A stretch of DNA of 64,000 bases from Agrobacterium rosae (GTDB lineage: Bacteria; Pseudomonadota; Alphaproteobacteria; Rhizobiales; Rhizobiaceae), in contig NZ_NXEJ01000005.1 in assembly GCF_002915175.1 (NCBI RefSeq), forward strand, positions 185,688-249,687. Reading direction: 5' to 3'. The notes beneath the pieces were generated by a model. The model made no database searches and was not told the DNA's origin. It saw nothing but the letters and a program-made list of their open reading frames with translations. Position 1 is the first letter of the stretch; each line of letters starts with the position of its first letter. A program made the translations under genes and the position numbers. This document shows positions 27,828 through 36,387 of the stretch, piece after piece.

Positions 27828-29087
27828 TTACTTGGCAGGCTTGTACCAGCCGTCCAGGCCCTTTTGCAGCTTTTCAGCGGCAACAGCTGGCGTATCCGTA
27901 CCGTTGATCACATTAGCGGATTCCACCCACGTCTCGTTTTCGAGGTTGGGCGTGCCACGCGACAGGATCTGGTAGGTGGAGCGGATCGTCGGCTTGCACT
28001 TTTCACGCCAGGACACGAATTCCTGAGCGAGTGGATCGGCCATCTTCACAGCCGTCTTGTTCAGGCTGAAGAAGCCAGGCAACGCATTTGCATAGAGATC
28101 GGCAAATTCCGCAGAAGCAACCCACGACAGGAACTTTGCAGCTTCAGCCGGATGCTTGGACTTGGCGTTTACGCCCATGCCGATGTCGGTATGGTCGGAG
28201 ATGTAGCAGGTATCACCGTCCTTTTCGACCGGCGGCGGGAACGCACCCATCTTGAACTGTGCCTGTGTGTTGAAGCCGGAGATTTCCCAGGAACCTGCGG
28301 GGTAGATGGCTGCGCGACCCAGCGTAAAGAGGTTCTGGCTGTCGGGATAGGTCTGGGCTTCGAAGCCGTCGCCAAGATAATCCTTCCATTTGGCCAGCAC
28401 TTCATAGGGCTTGACCCAGTCGGCATCGGTCAGCTTTTGCTCGCCCGTAATCAGTGCGAGACGCCCTTCTTCGCCCTTCCAGTAGTTGGGGCCAATGTTC
28501 TGGTAGCCCATTGTTGCGGCTTCCCATAAATCCTTGGTACCCATCGCCATTGGAACATAGGTGCCGTCAGCCTTGATCTTGTCGAGCGCGGCAAAGAATT
28601 CGGCTTGCGTCTTGGGAACTTCGATCTTCAGTGCGTCGAAAGCGTCCTTGTTGTAGATGAAGCCGTGAATGACCGATGCCATTGGCACGCAGAACGTCTG
28701 GGCACCATCATCCGTCGACCATGCGGTTTTGGCTACGTCGGAGAAGTTCTCCATGCCAGCGTTTTTGGTCAGATCGCCAAGATAGCCCTTCTTGAAGAGC
28801 TCAAGCGAGGCATCGAATGGGCGGCAGGTGATGAGGTCGCCGGCAGAACCGGATTCCAGCTTGGCATTCAGCGCAGCATTGTATTCAGTCGGTGCCATTG
28901 GCTGGAACGACAGCTTGATGCCCGGGTTCTTGGCTTCGAACGCCGGAATAAGCTTGTCCTTCCAGATCGACAGATCGTCATTACGCCAGCTTTCGATGGT
29001 CAGCGTCACGTCTTGCGCAGATGCGAGGCCTGCGTAGCTGAAAAGGCTTGCGCCCAGCAGCAAAACCTTAGTGATAGTGCGGGTCAT
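27828..29087 (-). CDS. Sugar ABC transporter substrate-binding protein
   Basis: Periplasmic binding protein of 419 aa (CUT1 class). The signal peptide covers about residues 1-24 (ITKVLLLGASLFSYAGLASA), with mature start QDVTLTIESWRND. It shows the usual two-lobe pattern and FSYAGL/WEISGF-type sugar-binding aromatics (for example AIYPAGSWEISGFN near residue 260). The neighbouring murQ, nagA, NagB-II and kinase genes suggest that it binds an N-acetylated amino sugar such as GlcNAc or MurNAc, or an oligomer of them. Confidence 0.9.
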   Translation of the reverse strand: MTRTITKVLLLGASLFSYAGLASAQDVTLTIESWRNDDLSIWKDKLIPAFEAKNPGIKLSFQPMAPTEYNAALNAKLESGSAGDLITCRPFDASLELFKKGYLGDLTKNAGMENFSDVAKTAWSTDDGAQTFCVPMASVIHGFIYNKDAFDALKIEVPKTQAEFFAALDKIKADGTYVPMAMGTKDLWEAATMGYQNIGPNYWKGEEGRLALITGEQKLTDADWVKPYEVLAKWKDYLGDGFEAQTYPDSQNLFTLGRAAIYPAGSWEISGFNTQAQFKMGAFPPPVEKDGDTCYISDHTDIGMGVNAKSKHPAEAAKFLSWVASAEFADLYANALPGFFSLNKTAVKMADPLAQEFVSWREKCKPTIRSTYQILSRGTPNLENETWVESANVINGTDTPAVAAEKLQKGLDGWYKPAK

Positions 29088-29148
29088 TATGTTCTCCCTC
29101 TTGGTGTAACGCCGCCACGGCGCTCATCAACTGTGATTTTTACCTGTC

Positions 29149-30042
29149 TTATCCGCTGATCAGTTGAAGCGCGCGCCGGACATTATGGCCGCTTTCCGCA
29201 AGCATGGTTTCAGCCGAATCTTTAGTCTTCGCACCCGCTGCCAACAGAATTGCAATTTTTACGGAACCGGACGCCTTTTCCACCAATCGTCCAGCTTCGT
29301 TGATATCTACACCTGTCACACCCGACACGATCCTTGCGGCGCGTTCGATGAGCTTTTTATTGTCCGCCCGCAGATTGACCATATAGCCATCATGCACATG
29401 GCCGAGACGGATGGCCATCAGCGTTGAAAACATATTAAGCGCTATCTTCTGTGCCGTTCCCGCCCCCATCCTGGTCGAGCCGGACACGAATTCCGGCGGC
29501 GTAAGCAACAGAATAGCGACGTCAGATATGTCGAACAGCGTGGCATTGGCGTTGTTGGCAACAGCTACGACTTTTGCGCCTCTTTCACGCGCCACTGCGG
29601 CGACTGCCAGCGCATGTGGTGTCGATCCACTGGCGGAAATCGCCAGCACGCAATCACCGGCACCGATCACGGCCTCCGCGTCCTTTCGCGCCTGATCGGC
29701 GTCGTCTTCGGGCGCGCCGGGCATGTCGGACACGTTGCTGGCACCGCCGGCAAACAGAATAGCGATCTGCTCGCGTGCAATGCCGTAGGTTCCAGGAAGC
29801 TCCAGCGCATCTGCCATGGCCATGAGCCCAGAGCTTCCGGCCCCGGCATAGACAAGCTTGCGGCCCGCAGCGATGGCATCAGCCGCAAGCGTTGAGGCTG
29901 CGGCGATGGCGTCATGTGTGGCATCCACGGACTGCGCGGCTTGCTGTTGGCCCGAACTCAAAAGCGACAGAATCTCCCCCGGCACCATCGTGTCGAGGCC
30001 TTTCGCCTTTTCGTGCAAACCTTCAGTCCCACTAGCGCTCAT
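29149..30042 (-). CDS. murQ: N-acetylmuramic acid 6-phosphate etherase
   Basis: SIS-domain lyase of 297 aa that cleaves the lactyl ether of MurNAc-6-phosphate, giving GlcNAc-6-phosphate and D-lactate. Signatures are VYAGAGSSGLMAMADALELP (about residues 64-83), LAISASGSTPHALAV and the family hallmark VSGSTRMGAGTAQKIALN near residue 190, followed by HDGYMVNLRADNKKL. GGGAG precedes ATG 30042. It heads the minus-strand operon and its product is the substrate of NagA in the divergent operon. Confidence 0.94.
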   Translation of the reverse strand: MSASGTEGLHEKAKGLDTMVPGEILSLLSSGQQQAAQSVDATHDAIAAASTLAADAIAAGRKLVYAGAGSSGLMAMADALELPGTYGIAREQIAILFAGGASNVSDMPGAPEDDADQARKDAEAVIGAGDCVLAISASGSTPHALAVAAVARERGAKVVAVANNANATLFDISDVAILLLTPPEFVSGSTRMGAGTAQKIALNMFSTLMAIRLGHVHDGYMVNLRADNKKLIERAARIVSGVTGVDINEAGRLVEKASGSVKIAILLAAGAKTKDSAETMLAESGHNVRRALQLISG

Positions 30043-30071
30043 TCCAAAACTCCCTGCACGCGAATTTAATG

Positions 30072-30087
30072 CCAAAAAAATACCAAT
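30072..30087. promoter_or_regulatory. Left copy of a 16-bp operator-like inverted repeat
   Basis: CCAAAAAAATACCAAT lies 30 bases upstream of murQ, and its exact complement lies at 30209-30224, 25 bases upstream of the kinase. The TGGTAT core resembles half-sites of HutC/NagR-type GntR regulators, so the GntR protein encoded at 31133 is the likely ligand. Confidence 0.65.
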
Positions 30088-30208
30088 TGTCCAGCACCTT
30101 TTGACAGTAGATGCGAATTCAAGAGAAAAAAAACGCCATCTCAAACACAAATAGTTGATTTAGTTGAATATTTTTATATTTATTGAAAATTGATTTTTAC
30201 TCTTGGAT

Positions 30209-30224
30209 ATTGGTATTTTTTTGG
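30209..30224. promoter_or_regulatory. Right copy of a 16-bp operator-like inverted repeat
   Basis: ATTGGTATTTTTTTGG is the exact complement of the copy at 30072-30087. It is followed directly by TATC, so that a second TTGGTAT core (30221-30227) appears as a direct repeat. It lies between the promoter region and ATG of the kinase gene, well placed for repression. Confidence 0.65.
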
Positions 30225-30248
30225 TATCTTCTTTTCAGGAGACAGTTC

Positions 30249-31136
30249 ATGCAGCGATATCTCGTGGGAATCGACGGCGGCGGCACCAGTTGCCGGGCGG
30301 CAGTCGCAGATGCAAACGGCCGGATTATCGGCCGTGGTAAAAGTGGCGCGTCCAACATCATGACCGCGCCAGATACGGCCATTGAGAATATGACGGAAGC
30401 AGCAAGAGCTTCATTTATCGACGCGGGTCTTGATGCCAGTCTGGTCGAAAGCGCCCATGCCTATCTTGGTCTTGCGGGAAATTACGTCGAAAACACCGTT
30501 GCCTATGTGATGCCGCGTCTGCCGTTTCGTCAATCGGTGATCGAATCCGATGGTCTGATTGCGCTTCAGGGCGCGCTCGGCGAGGGCAACGGAACCGTTG
30601 CCATTCTGGGTACGGGAACCATCTATATCGCTCGCACCGGTGCCGACATCCGCTATCTCGGCGGCTGGGGCTATCATCTGGGCGATCTGGGCGGTGGCGC
30701 GCGGCTGGGCCAGATGGCATTGCAGCAATGCCTGCTTGGCCATGACGGCATTGCTGCGCAAACGGCCATGACGCGCGCGTTTCTCGATGACTTCGACCAC
30801 GATCCGCGCAAGATGGTCGCTTTTTCCCAGGCAGCAAAGCCCGGCGATTATGGCCGCTACGCACCGCGCGTTTTTGAATTTGCCGCAACAGGCGACGAGG
30901 CGGCGCTGGCGATTCTTCGCCAGTCCGCAGGCTTCATCGATCTGGCACTCGACCGCATGTCGCAGATCACCGGCGGCGGCAGGCTGTGTCTACTGGGCGG
31001 GCTGTCTGGCCTTTACGCACCCTATCTCTCCGCCCGTCACCGGGAGCGCTTCGTTCCACCTGCGCAGGATGCCCTGTCGGGAGCGATCGCGCTGGCGAAA
31101 GCGACCTACGCGAATGTCACGGAAACTGCGGTATGA
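30249..31136 (+). CDS. N-acetylglucosamine (amino-sugar) kinase, BadF/BadG family
   Basis: Sugar kinase of 295 aa with the ASKHA fold. Phosphate-1 motif YLVGIDGGGTSCRAAVAD (about residues 4-21), VAILGTGTIYIAR (about 117-129) and GWGYHLGDLGGGARLGQMAL (about 140-159) match the NagK/BadF-type ATPases. It should phosphorylate imported GlcNAc and/or MurNAc at O6, since an ABC importer delivers free sugar, unlike a PTS. ATG 30249 has AGGAG seven bases upstream. It overlaps the GntR gene by four bases. Confidence 0.88.
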   Translation: MQRYLVGIDGGGTSCRAAVADANGRIIGRGKSGASNIMTAPDTAIENMTEAARASFIDAGLDASLVESAHAYLGLAGNYVENTVAYVMPRLPFRQSVIESDGLIALQGALGEGNGTVAILGTGTIYIARTGADIRYLGGWGYHLGDLGGGARLGQMALQQCLLGHDGIAAQTAMTRAFLDDFDHDPRKMVAFSQAAKPGDYGRYAPRVFEFAATGDEAALAILRQSAGFIDLALDRMSQITGGGRLCLLGGLSGLYAPYLSARHRERFVPPAQDALSGAIALAKATYANVTETAV

Positions 31137-31897
31137 TGGAAACGCTGTCGCAGTTCCTGTCGCCAGACGATCTGCAATCCAGCGGATCGGGTCCGCTGTA
31201 TATGAAGCTGCGGCAATCGCTGGAAGACGCGATATTATCAGGTAAGCTCGCCCACGGCCAAGCGCTACCGCCCGAACGTGATCTTGCCGAATTTGCCAAT
31301 GTTAGCCGGGTCACGGTTCGCAAAGCGGTGGACGATCTGGTCAAGGACGGTCTTTTGAACCGAAAGCATGGTTCCGGCACGTTCGTAATGAAGCCCGTTT
31401 CGCGTCTACAACAACCATTGTCACGGCTGACCTCGTTTACCGAAGACATGGCCCGGCGCGGTTATGTCACCCGCTCCGAGTGGCTGGCCCGCGGGCTTTT
31501 CCATCCTTCATCGGACGAGATGATGATGCTTGGCCTGAAGGTCGACATGATGGTGGCACGGCTGGAGCGCCTGCGCATCGCCAACGAGTTGCCGCTCGCT
31601 ATCGAACGCGCAAGCCTTGCCAGCGATATCCTGCCGGACCCCAAAGCGGTGGACGCGTCACTTTATGCGGAACTACACCGCACCGGATACAAGCCGGTGC
31701 GCGCCGTGCAGCGCATCTCTGCCTGTAACGTGACCCGTGAGGACGCAGCCCTTCTGGCCGTTCCCGAAGGGTCAGCGGGCCTTGCCATCGAGCGGATATC
31801 TTATCTCGATTCCGGCCGCGTGGTGGAACTGACGCGCTCGCTTTATCGCGGCGATGCCTATGATTTCGTTGCCGAAATGACACTGACAGATGGCTGA
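31133..31897 (+). CDS. GntR-family (HutC/NagR type) transcriptional regulator
   Basis: Regulator of 254 aa. The N-terminal winged helix-turn-helix has the GntR signature LPPERDLAEFANVSRVTVRK (about residues 44-63) and LLNRKHGSGTFV. The C-terminal UTRA effector domain contains VARLERLRIANELPLAIERA and ends ELTRSLYRGDAYDFVAEMTL. UTRA regulators of this kind sense GlcNAc-6-P or GlcN-6-P. The gene sits between kinase and NagB-II, and the duplicated TGGTAT sites upstream are the expected targets. Start by ATGA overlap with the kinase stop. Confidence 0.9.
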   Translation: MMETLSQFLSPDDLQSSGSGPLYMKLRQSLEDAILSGKLAHGQALPPERDLAEFANVSRVTVRKAVDDLVKDGLLNRKHGSGTFVMKPVSRLQQPLSRLTSFTEDMARRGYVTRSEWLARGLFHPSSDEMMMLGLKVDMMVARLERLRIANELPLAIERASLASDILPDPKAVDASLYAELHRTGYKPVRAVQRISACNVTREDAALLAVPEGSAGLAIERISYLDSGRVVELTRSLYRGDAYDFVAEMTLTDG

Positions 31898-31931
31898 TAT
31901 GCCGATTGAACCGACAAGAAAAGAGAATGCC

Positions 31932-32954
31932 ATGTCAACGCATATGCGCCAGGAAATCAACGAGATCCCCGATGCCGCAAGCTGCCTGCTCAGCAACTCG
32001 CATGACGCTTTGCAAGCTGCGGGCAAAGCGCTGCGGGAGCGCGATCCGGCCTTTCTCATTACCATCGCGCGCGGTTCGTCCGATCATGCGGCTCACTTCC
32101 TGAAATATGCCATCGAGCAGCAGGCTGGTCGTGCTGTGGCCTCCATCGGACCATCTCTTGCCTCGATCTACGGGAAGTCGCTGAAACTCGATCAGGCTGC
32201 GGCAATCTCGATTTCGCAATCCGGCAAGAGCCCCGACATTGTCGCCCTCGCCCAGTCGGCAGCCGCATCGGGTGCGCTCACGATATCGCTGACCAACACG
32301 CAGCCATCACCGCTATCGGATGCCTCCGCTCATGCTGTGGATATCAATGCCGGGCCAGAACTTGCAGTGGCAGCCACCAAGTCCTTCTTCAACTCCGTTC
32401 TCGCCGGTTTGGCTATTCTTTCCGAGTGGACGGTGGATACCGAACTGCACCGCTCCATTCAGCAATTGCCGGAAAAACTCCAGCAAGCCGTGACGCTGGA
32501 TTGGCATGAGCTGGCCGATGAACTTGGTGAGGCGGACTCCCTTTACATGCTGGGACGCGGCCCGTCCCTTGCCATTGCCAGCGAAGCAGCATTGAAATTC
32601 AAGGAAACATCGGAAATGCACGCCGAGGCCTATTCCAGTGCCGAGGTTCTTCACGGCCCGGTGGCACTGGTAGATCGCCGTTTCCCCGTTGTGACCTTTG
32701 CGGCGCGTGACGCTGCCCTCACATCCGTCCGTGCTACGGCAGATGGCCTTGCCGAAAAAGGAGCACTTGCCTTTATCACGGCTGATGGCGCTGCCCGTGC
32801 GCGCCGTTTGCCCTTTGTGGAAACGGGTCATCCCCTCACCGATTCACTCGCTCTCATCGTTCCATTTTATGGCTTCGTTGAAGCTTGGTCACGATCGCGC
32901 GGCTTCAATCCAGACGCCCCGGCGGCCCTCAAGAAAGTCACGGAGACCCGCTGA
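31932..32954 (+). CDS. SIS-domain glucosamine-6-phosphate deaminase (NagB-II type)
   Basis: Protein of 340 aa made of two SIS domains like the isomerase half of GlmS but without the glutaminase half. Motifs are FLITIARGSSDHAAHFLKYA, AISISQSGKSPDIVALAQSA and LGRGPSLAIASEAALKFKET, and it ends with the family-typical ALKKVTETR. The NagB-II enzymes described in Shewanella and others convert GlcN-6-P to fructose-6-P and ammonia. No classical nagB is present here, so this gene should complete the route. ATG 31932 (MSTHMRQEINEIP) is preferred; an in-frame ATG at 31890 would overlap gntR. Confidence 0.88.
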   Translation: MSTHMRQEINEIPDAASCLLSNSHDALQAAGKALRERDPAFLITIARGSSDHAAHFLKYAIEQQAGRAVASIGPSLASIYGKSLKLDQAAAISISQSGKSPDIVALAQSAAASGALTISLTNTQPSPLSDASAHAVDINAGPELAVAATKSFFNSVLAGLAILSEWTVDTELHRSIQQLPEKLQQAVTLDWHELADELGEADSLYMLGRGPSLAIASEAALKFKETSEMHAEAYSSAEVLHGPVALVDRRFPVVTFAARDAALTSVRATADGLAEKGALAFITADGAARARRLPFVETGHPLTDSLALIVPFYGFVEAWSRSRGFNPDAPAALKKVTETR

Positions 32955-32956
32955 TC

Positions 32957-34111
32957 ATGATGAGAGCACTGACCAATGCCCGCATTTTCGATGGTTTTGC
33001 CTGGCATGACGAGAGCGCCCTGCTGATCGATGGCGGCAAGATCGTGAGTGTCGTGGCAGTGACGGATATTCCATCCGGCCTGGAGCAGATCGATACCGAT
33101 GGTGCAATCATCGTTCCGGGCTTTATCGACCTTCAGGTCAATGGCGGCGGCGGCGTAATGCTGAACGACGATCAATCTGTCGAGGGCATTCGACAGATTT
33201 GTGCGGCCCACGCAAAATTCGGCACGACGTCCCTTCTGCCGACATTGATAACCGATACACGGGAGATTACGGCAGCGGCGATTAAAGCCGGTTTGGAAGC
33301 CAAAGACGCGGGTGTCCCCGGTTTTCTTGGCCTGCATCTGGAAGGGCCGCATCTTTCTGTCGCGCGCAAGGGTACCCACCATCCGGGCCTTATCCGCCCC
33401 ATGGAAGATATCGATCTCCAAAACCTCTTGGCTATCGGTCATAGCTTCAATGCACTGATGATTACGGTTGCGCCGGAAAATACCACTGAAGACCAAGTGA
33501 GAGCGCTAGCGGATGGCGGCTTCATCGTCAGTCTCGGACATACCAATGCGTCTTATGAAACGGCAATGGCCTACGCAAAGGCGGGCGCTCGCACGATAAC
33601 CCACCTGTTTAACGCCATGAGCCCACTGGAAAACCGCACACCGGGATTGGTTGGCGCAGCCCTGGACATGGGGAATTTTTCGGCGGGCATCATTACCGAT
33701 GGTTATCACGTCCACCCTGCATCACTGGGCGCTGCATTGCGCGCCAAGCGCGGACCAGGACGAATCTTTATCGTCACAGACGCCATGTCGACGATCGGCA
33801 CGGACTTAACTGGCCTGACGCTGAACGGCCGCCAAATCTATCGCAAGGACGGACGATTGACACTCGCAGACGGTACACTTGCCGGTGCCGATATCGACAT
33901 GCTCTCTTCAGTGCTTTTCGTTCATCGGAAGCTGGGCGTTGATTTCGGAGAAGCCGTGCGCATGGCAAGCCTTTATCCGGCGGAAGCGGTAGGGGTCGCA
34001 GATCACAAGGGAAAGTTGACACCCGGCCATGACGCGGATTTCGTCATTCTAGACAGTGACTATGAAATCAAAGGCACTTGGATTGGTGGTGAAGAAGTTT
34101 TCAAGGCCTGA
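32957..34111 (+). CDS. nagA: N-acetylglucosamine-6-phosphate deacetylase
   Basis: Amidohydrolase of 384 aa releasing acetate from GlcNAc-6-P. Motifs in order: PGFIDLQVNGGGGVMLNDD (about residues 54-72), GLHLEGPHLSVARKGTHHPG with the metal-binding Glu (about 124-143), SLGHTNASYETAMAYAKAGA, THLFNAMSPLENRTPGLVGA, TDGYHVHP, and IVTDAMSTIGTDL with the catalytic Asp. It starts two bases after the NagB-II stop. Last gene of the plus-strand arm; the minus-strand hairpin array begins 75 bases downstream and its first hairpin may also terminate this transcript. Confidence 0.95.
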   Translation: MMRALTNARIFDGFAWHDESALLIDGGKIVSVVAVTDIPSGLEQIDTDGAIIVPGFIDLQVNGGGGVMLNDDQSVEGIRQICAAHAKFGTTSLLPTLITDTREITAAAIKAGLEAKDAGVPGFLGLHLEGPHLSVARKGTHHPGLIRPMEDIDLQNLLAIGHSFNALMITVAPENTTEDQVRALADGGFIVSLGHTNASYETAMAYAKAGARTITHLFNAMSPLENRTPGLVGAALDMGNFSAGIITDGYHVHPASLGAALRAKRGPGRIFIVTDAMSTIGTDLTGLTLNGRQIYRKDGRLTLADGTLAGADIDMLSSVLFVHRKLGVDFGEAVRMASLYPAEAVGVADHKGKLTPGHDADFVILDSDYEIKGTWIGGEEVFKA

Positions 34112-34186
34112 CCACAACATGAGCCATCCTGACCAAAGGCTGGACGTCAAAACAGGGCTCTACAAGATTTTGGTTCTTCAAAACGA

Positions 34187-34340
34187 AAAAGCCTGCCGCG
34201 GGAGGAGGTGCGGCAGGCTTTTCGAAAAGAACCGAACAACGGCTGGGAGGAGGAGTGCCGCTGTTCCGACAGACGTCCCTTGGGAGGAGGAGTGGGGCGT
34301 CTGAAATCGAAGCTTTGCGGGAGGAGGTGCATCACTTCGA
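34187..34340 (-). ncRNA. Tandem array of four CCUCCUCCC-loop hairpins (cuckoo-type sRNA)
   Basis: On the minus strand four consecutive stem-loops each expose CCTCCTCCC in the loop. In transcript order they are 34340-34307, 34302-34271, 34266-34234 and 34222-34187. The last has a perfect 13-bp stem (AAAAGCCTGCCGC with its complement), a 10-base loop and a TTTTTCGTTTT tail, so it is also an intrinsic terminator. Stem sequences differ while the loop motif is constant, as expected for selected RNA structure. This matches the alphaproteobacterial cuckoo RNAs (for example CcsR1-4 of Rhodobacter), stress-linked sRNAs with anti-Shine-Dalgarno-like loops. The strand is chosen from the loop motif and terminator. 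The promoter is not identified; read-through from atzF is possible. Confidence 0.8.
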
Positions 34341-34378
34341 TGAAACAAACATACTCTTTCTCAGCGCACAATAAACAG

Positions 34379-34412
34379 ACGTCATTGCAGCGCAGCCATG
34401 CAAAAATGACGT
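34379..34412. repeat. Imperfect inverted repeat upstream of the sRNA array
   Basis: ACGTCATTGCA at 34379-34389 faces TGCAAAAATGACGT at 34399-34412 (complementary with a two-base bulge). It lies about 40 bases upstream of the first hairpin on the minus strand, so it may be a regulator site or a terminator for atzF read-through. The rest of the 34341-34581 gap shows nothing I recognise. Confidence 0.4.
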
Positions 34413-34581
34413 AACTCGTGATGGCCTCCCGAATACCGCCCGTCCGTTGGCGCAGCAATTGGCAGCAAGTGACTATCGATGCCGGGAGCGATACATCCTC
34501 GCTCGCGCAGTCAACAACTCCACCAGGATCCTTCTGCAAGAGATCAGCAAACGTCCAATGAATGTTTTCATGCGGATAACC

Positions 34582-36387
34582 TCATGGCTTGATTGACTGG
34601 ATATAGGCCCGCCACCCACCATGGTGCGTGACCTCACGGGCACCTTCGGTGGCATAGGGCTCGCAGAGGAAACCGGAGACCTGACTGCCGTCATCCAGCG
34701 TAACCTTGCCGATGCCAAGTGGGGCGGGGATATTCTGGACGAAGTGGCCGAATGCTTCCGGTGTCACCTTCCAAACCTCGACAGAAAGGCCTGGGCCGGC
34801 AAAGCCGGGAGCGCGGATGAGGCCGGGTTTTGGTGGCGTCGTATTGGGAAGCACGAACAGTCGGTAATTCGCTGCCGTCCGGCAGGCCTTGACCAGCCGA
34901 CCGCCGGGGCGGGTCAGTTCATGGTTGAGCGGCATGCCTGAAAGATGTGCGCCAACGACGACGATCGGGACCAAGCCGTCGTCCACTTCCATAACGCGCG
35001 AGGCATCCGGAAGGGTCGCGGATGTGTCCCGCCCCATTCCGGGAGCAAGCGCTCTGTGCATCGCGTCCGCAAAAGGGGCAAGGGCATCATCGGAAAAGGC
35101 CGGGCCAAAGAGCGTGACACCGGCCGGAAGGTGTCCGTCGGGATCGAACCCGGCCGGGATGGCAATTGCCGCATAACCGAACAGATTTGCGAAGTTGGTG
35201 TAGCGGCCAAAATGCCCGTTCCTGACGATCGGCTGCTCCAGCATGGCATCGACGGTGTAGGTCGTGGGTGATGTCGGCAGCATCAGCACGTCGGGTTTTT
35301 CCGACTCCGCCAATGTCTTCTGGCGAAGCGCTTCCAGCCTGTAGAGCCCCTCGAAGGCATCGACTGCGCTATATTGCGTAGCTCCAGAAATAATGCTGCG
35401 CACGGCGGGATCGAAATCCGTCGCGTTGGACACAAAGAAGTCCTTGACCGACGCCAGCCGTTCGGCGACCCACGGGCCGTTATAGAGCAGCTCGGCGGCT
35501 TCCCGGAAGGGCGCGTAGTCGAATGGCACGATTTCGGCACCCAGTGCTTTTGCACGTTCGATGGCCGCGTCATAAAGCGCTTCATAGGCGCTGTTGCCGT
35601 AAAACTCCCTCTCCCCTTGAGTGAGAACGCCGACCTTGAGGACAGACGACGGCAGGCCGACTGGTTTTGCCACTTTCGAGAAAGGGTCGGCCGGATCGTA
35701 ACCGTCCATAACCGCGCGGATCGCCACACCATCACCGACCGTGCCGGCGAAGACCGTGACCACATCGACCGAGCGGCACGCGGGAACCACGCCGACATTC
35801 GGCACCAGCCCAGGCGTCGGTTTGATGCCGACGATATTGTTGAAGGCTGCCGGCACACGCCCGGAACCGGCCGTATCCGTACCCAGCGCAAAACTTGCCA
35901 ACCCCGAAGCGACCGCGACGGACGAACCGGAAGAGGAACCACCCGAAACATAGGCTTTGTCGAACACGGATCGTGGCGCGCCGTAAGGGGAACGGGTACC
36001 GTTCAGCCCTGTCGCGAACTGGTCGAGATTGGTTTTGCCGATGACGAGACCCCCTGCCGCCTTCAAGCGTGCGACGACGGTCGCGTCGTTTTCCGGCTGG
36101 TAGGCAAAGGCCGGGCAGGCAGCCGTCGTCGGCAGGCCTGCGACATCAATATTGTCCTTAACCGCGAAGGGTATGCCCCAAAGCGGAAGGCTGTTCGGCT
36201 CCGGTGCCTTCGCCATGAGAGCACGGGCCGCATGCCTGAGATCATCGGCCGATGTCTTCGATATAAAGATCGCGGGATCGTCGGAAGCCGCAATGCGGTT
36301 AAGAACTTCCTCGACAAGATCGAGCGGCGAAGTCCCATTGGCATAGAGCGCCTTCAGCGAGGAGAGATCAAGAAAAGCGGGAAACAT
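34582..36387 (-). CDS. atzF: Allophanate hydrolase (AtzF type)
   Basis: Amidase-signature enzyme of 601 aa that splits allophanate to ammonia and CO2. The Ser-cisSer-Lys triad regions are visible: WGIPFAVKDNIDVAG with the Lys (about residues 70-84), AYVSGGSSSGSSVAVASGLA (about 144-163), and FALGTDTAGSGRVPAAFNN with the nucleophile Ser. The C-terminal ~150 residues (after the GRDTSATLPDASR region) form the AtzF second domain. ATG 36387 overlaps the carboxylase stop by one base (TGATG). It completes degradation of the carboxylase/deiminase product in the guanidine operon. Confidence 0.93.
   Translation of the reverse strand: MFPAFLDLSSLKALYANGTSPLDLVEEVLNRIAASDDPAIFISKTSADDLRHAARALMAKAPEPNSLPLWGIPFAVKDNIDVAGLPTTAACPAFAYQPENDATVVARLKAAGGLVIGKTNLDQFATGLNGTRSPYGAPRSVFDKAYVSGGSSSGSSVAVASGLASFALGTDTAGSGRVPAAFNNIVGIKPTPGLVPNVGVVPACRSVDVVTVFAGTVGDGVAIRAVMDGYDPADPFSKVAKPVGLPSSVLKVGVLTQGEREFYGNSAYEALYDAAIERAKALGAEIVPFDYAPFREAAELLYNGPWVAERLASVKDFFVSNATDFDPAVRSIISGATQYSAVDAFEGLYRLEALRQKTLAESEKPDVLMLPTSPTTYTVDAMLEQPIVRNGHFGRYTNFANLFGYAAIAIPAGFDPDGHLPAGVTLFGPAFSDDALAPFADAMHRALAPGMGRDTSATLPDASRVMEVDDGLVPIVVVGAHLSGMPLNHELTRPGGRLVKACRTAANYRLFVLPNTTPPKPGLIRAPGFAGPGLSVEVWKVTPEAFGHFVQNIPAPLGIGKVTLDDGSQVSGFLCEPYATEGAREVTHHGGWRAYIQSIKP

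Noticed and set aside
34187..34340. Repeated GGGAGGAGG read as a CRISPR or as a series of ribosome binding sites
   Set aside because: Only nine bases repeat, spacing is 37-45 bases, and no start codon follows each copy. The stems around each copy fit a minus-strand RNA better.
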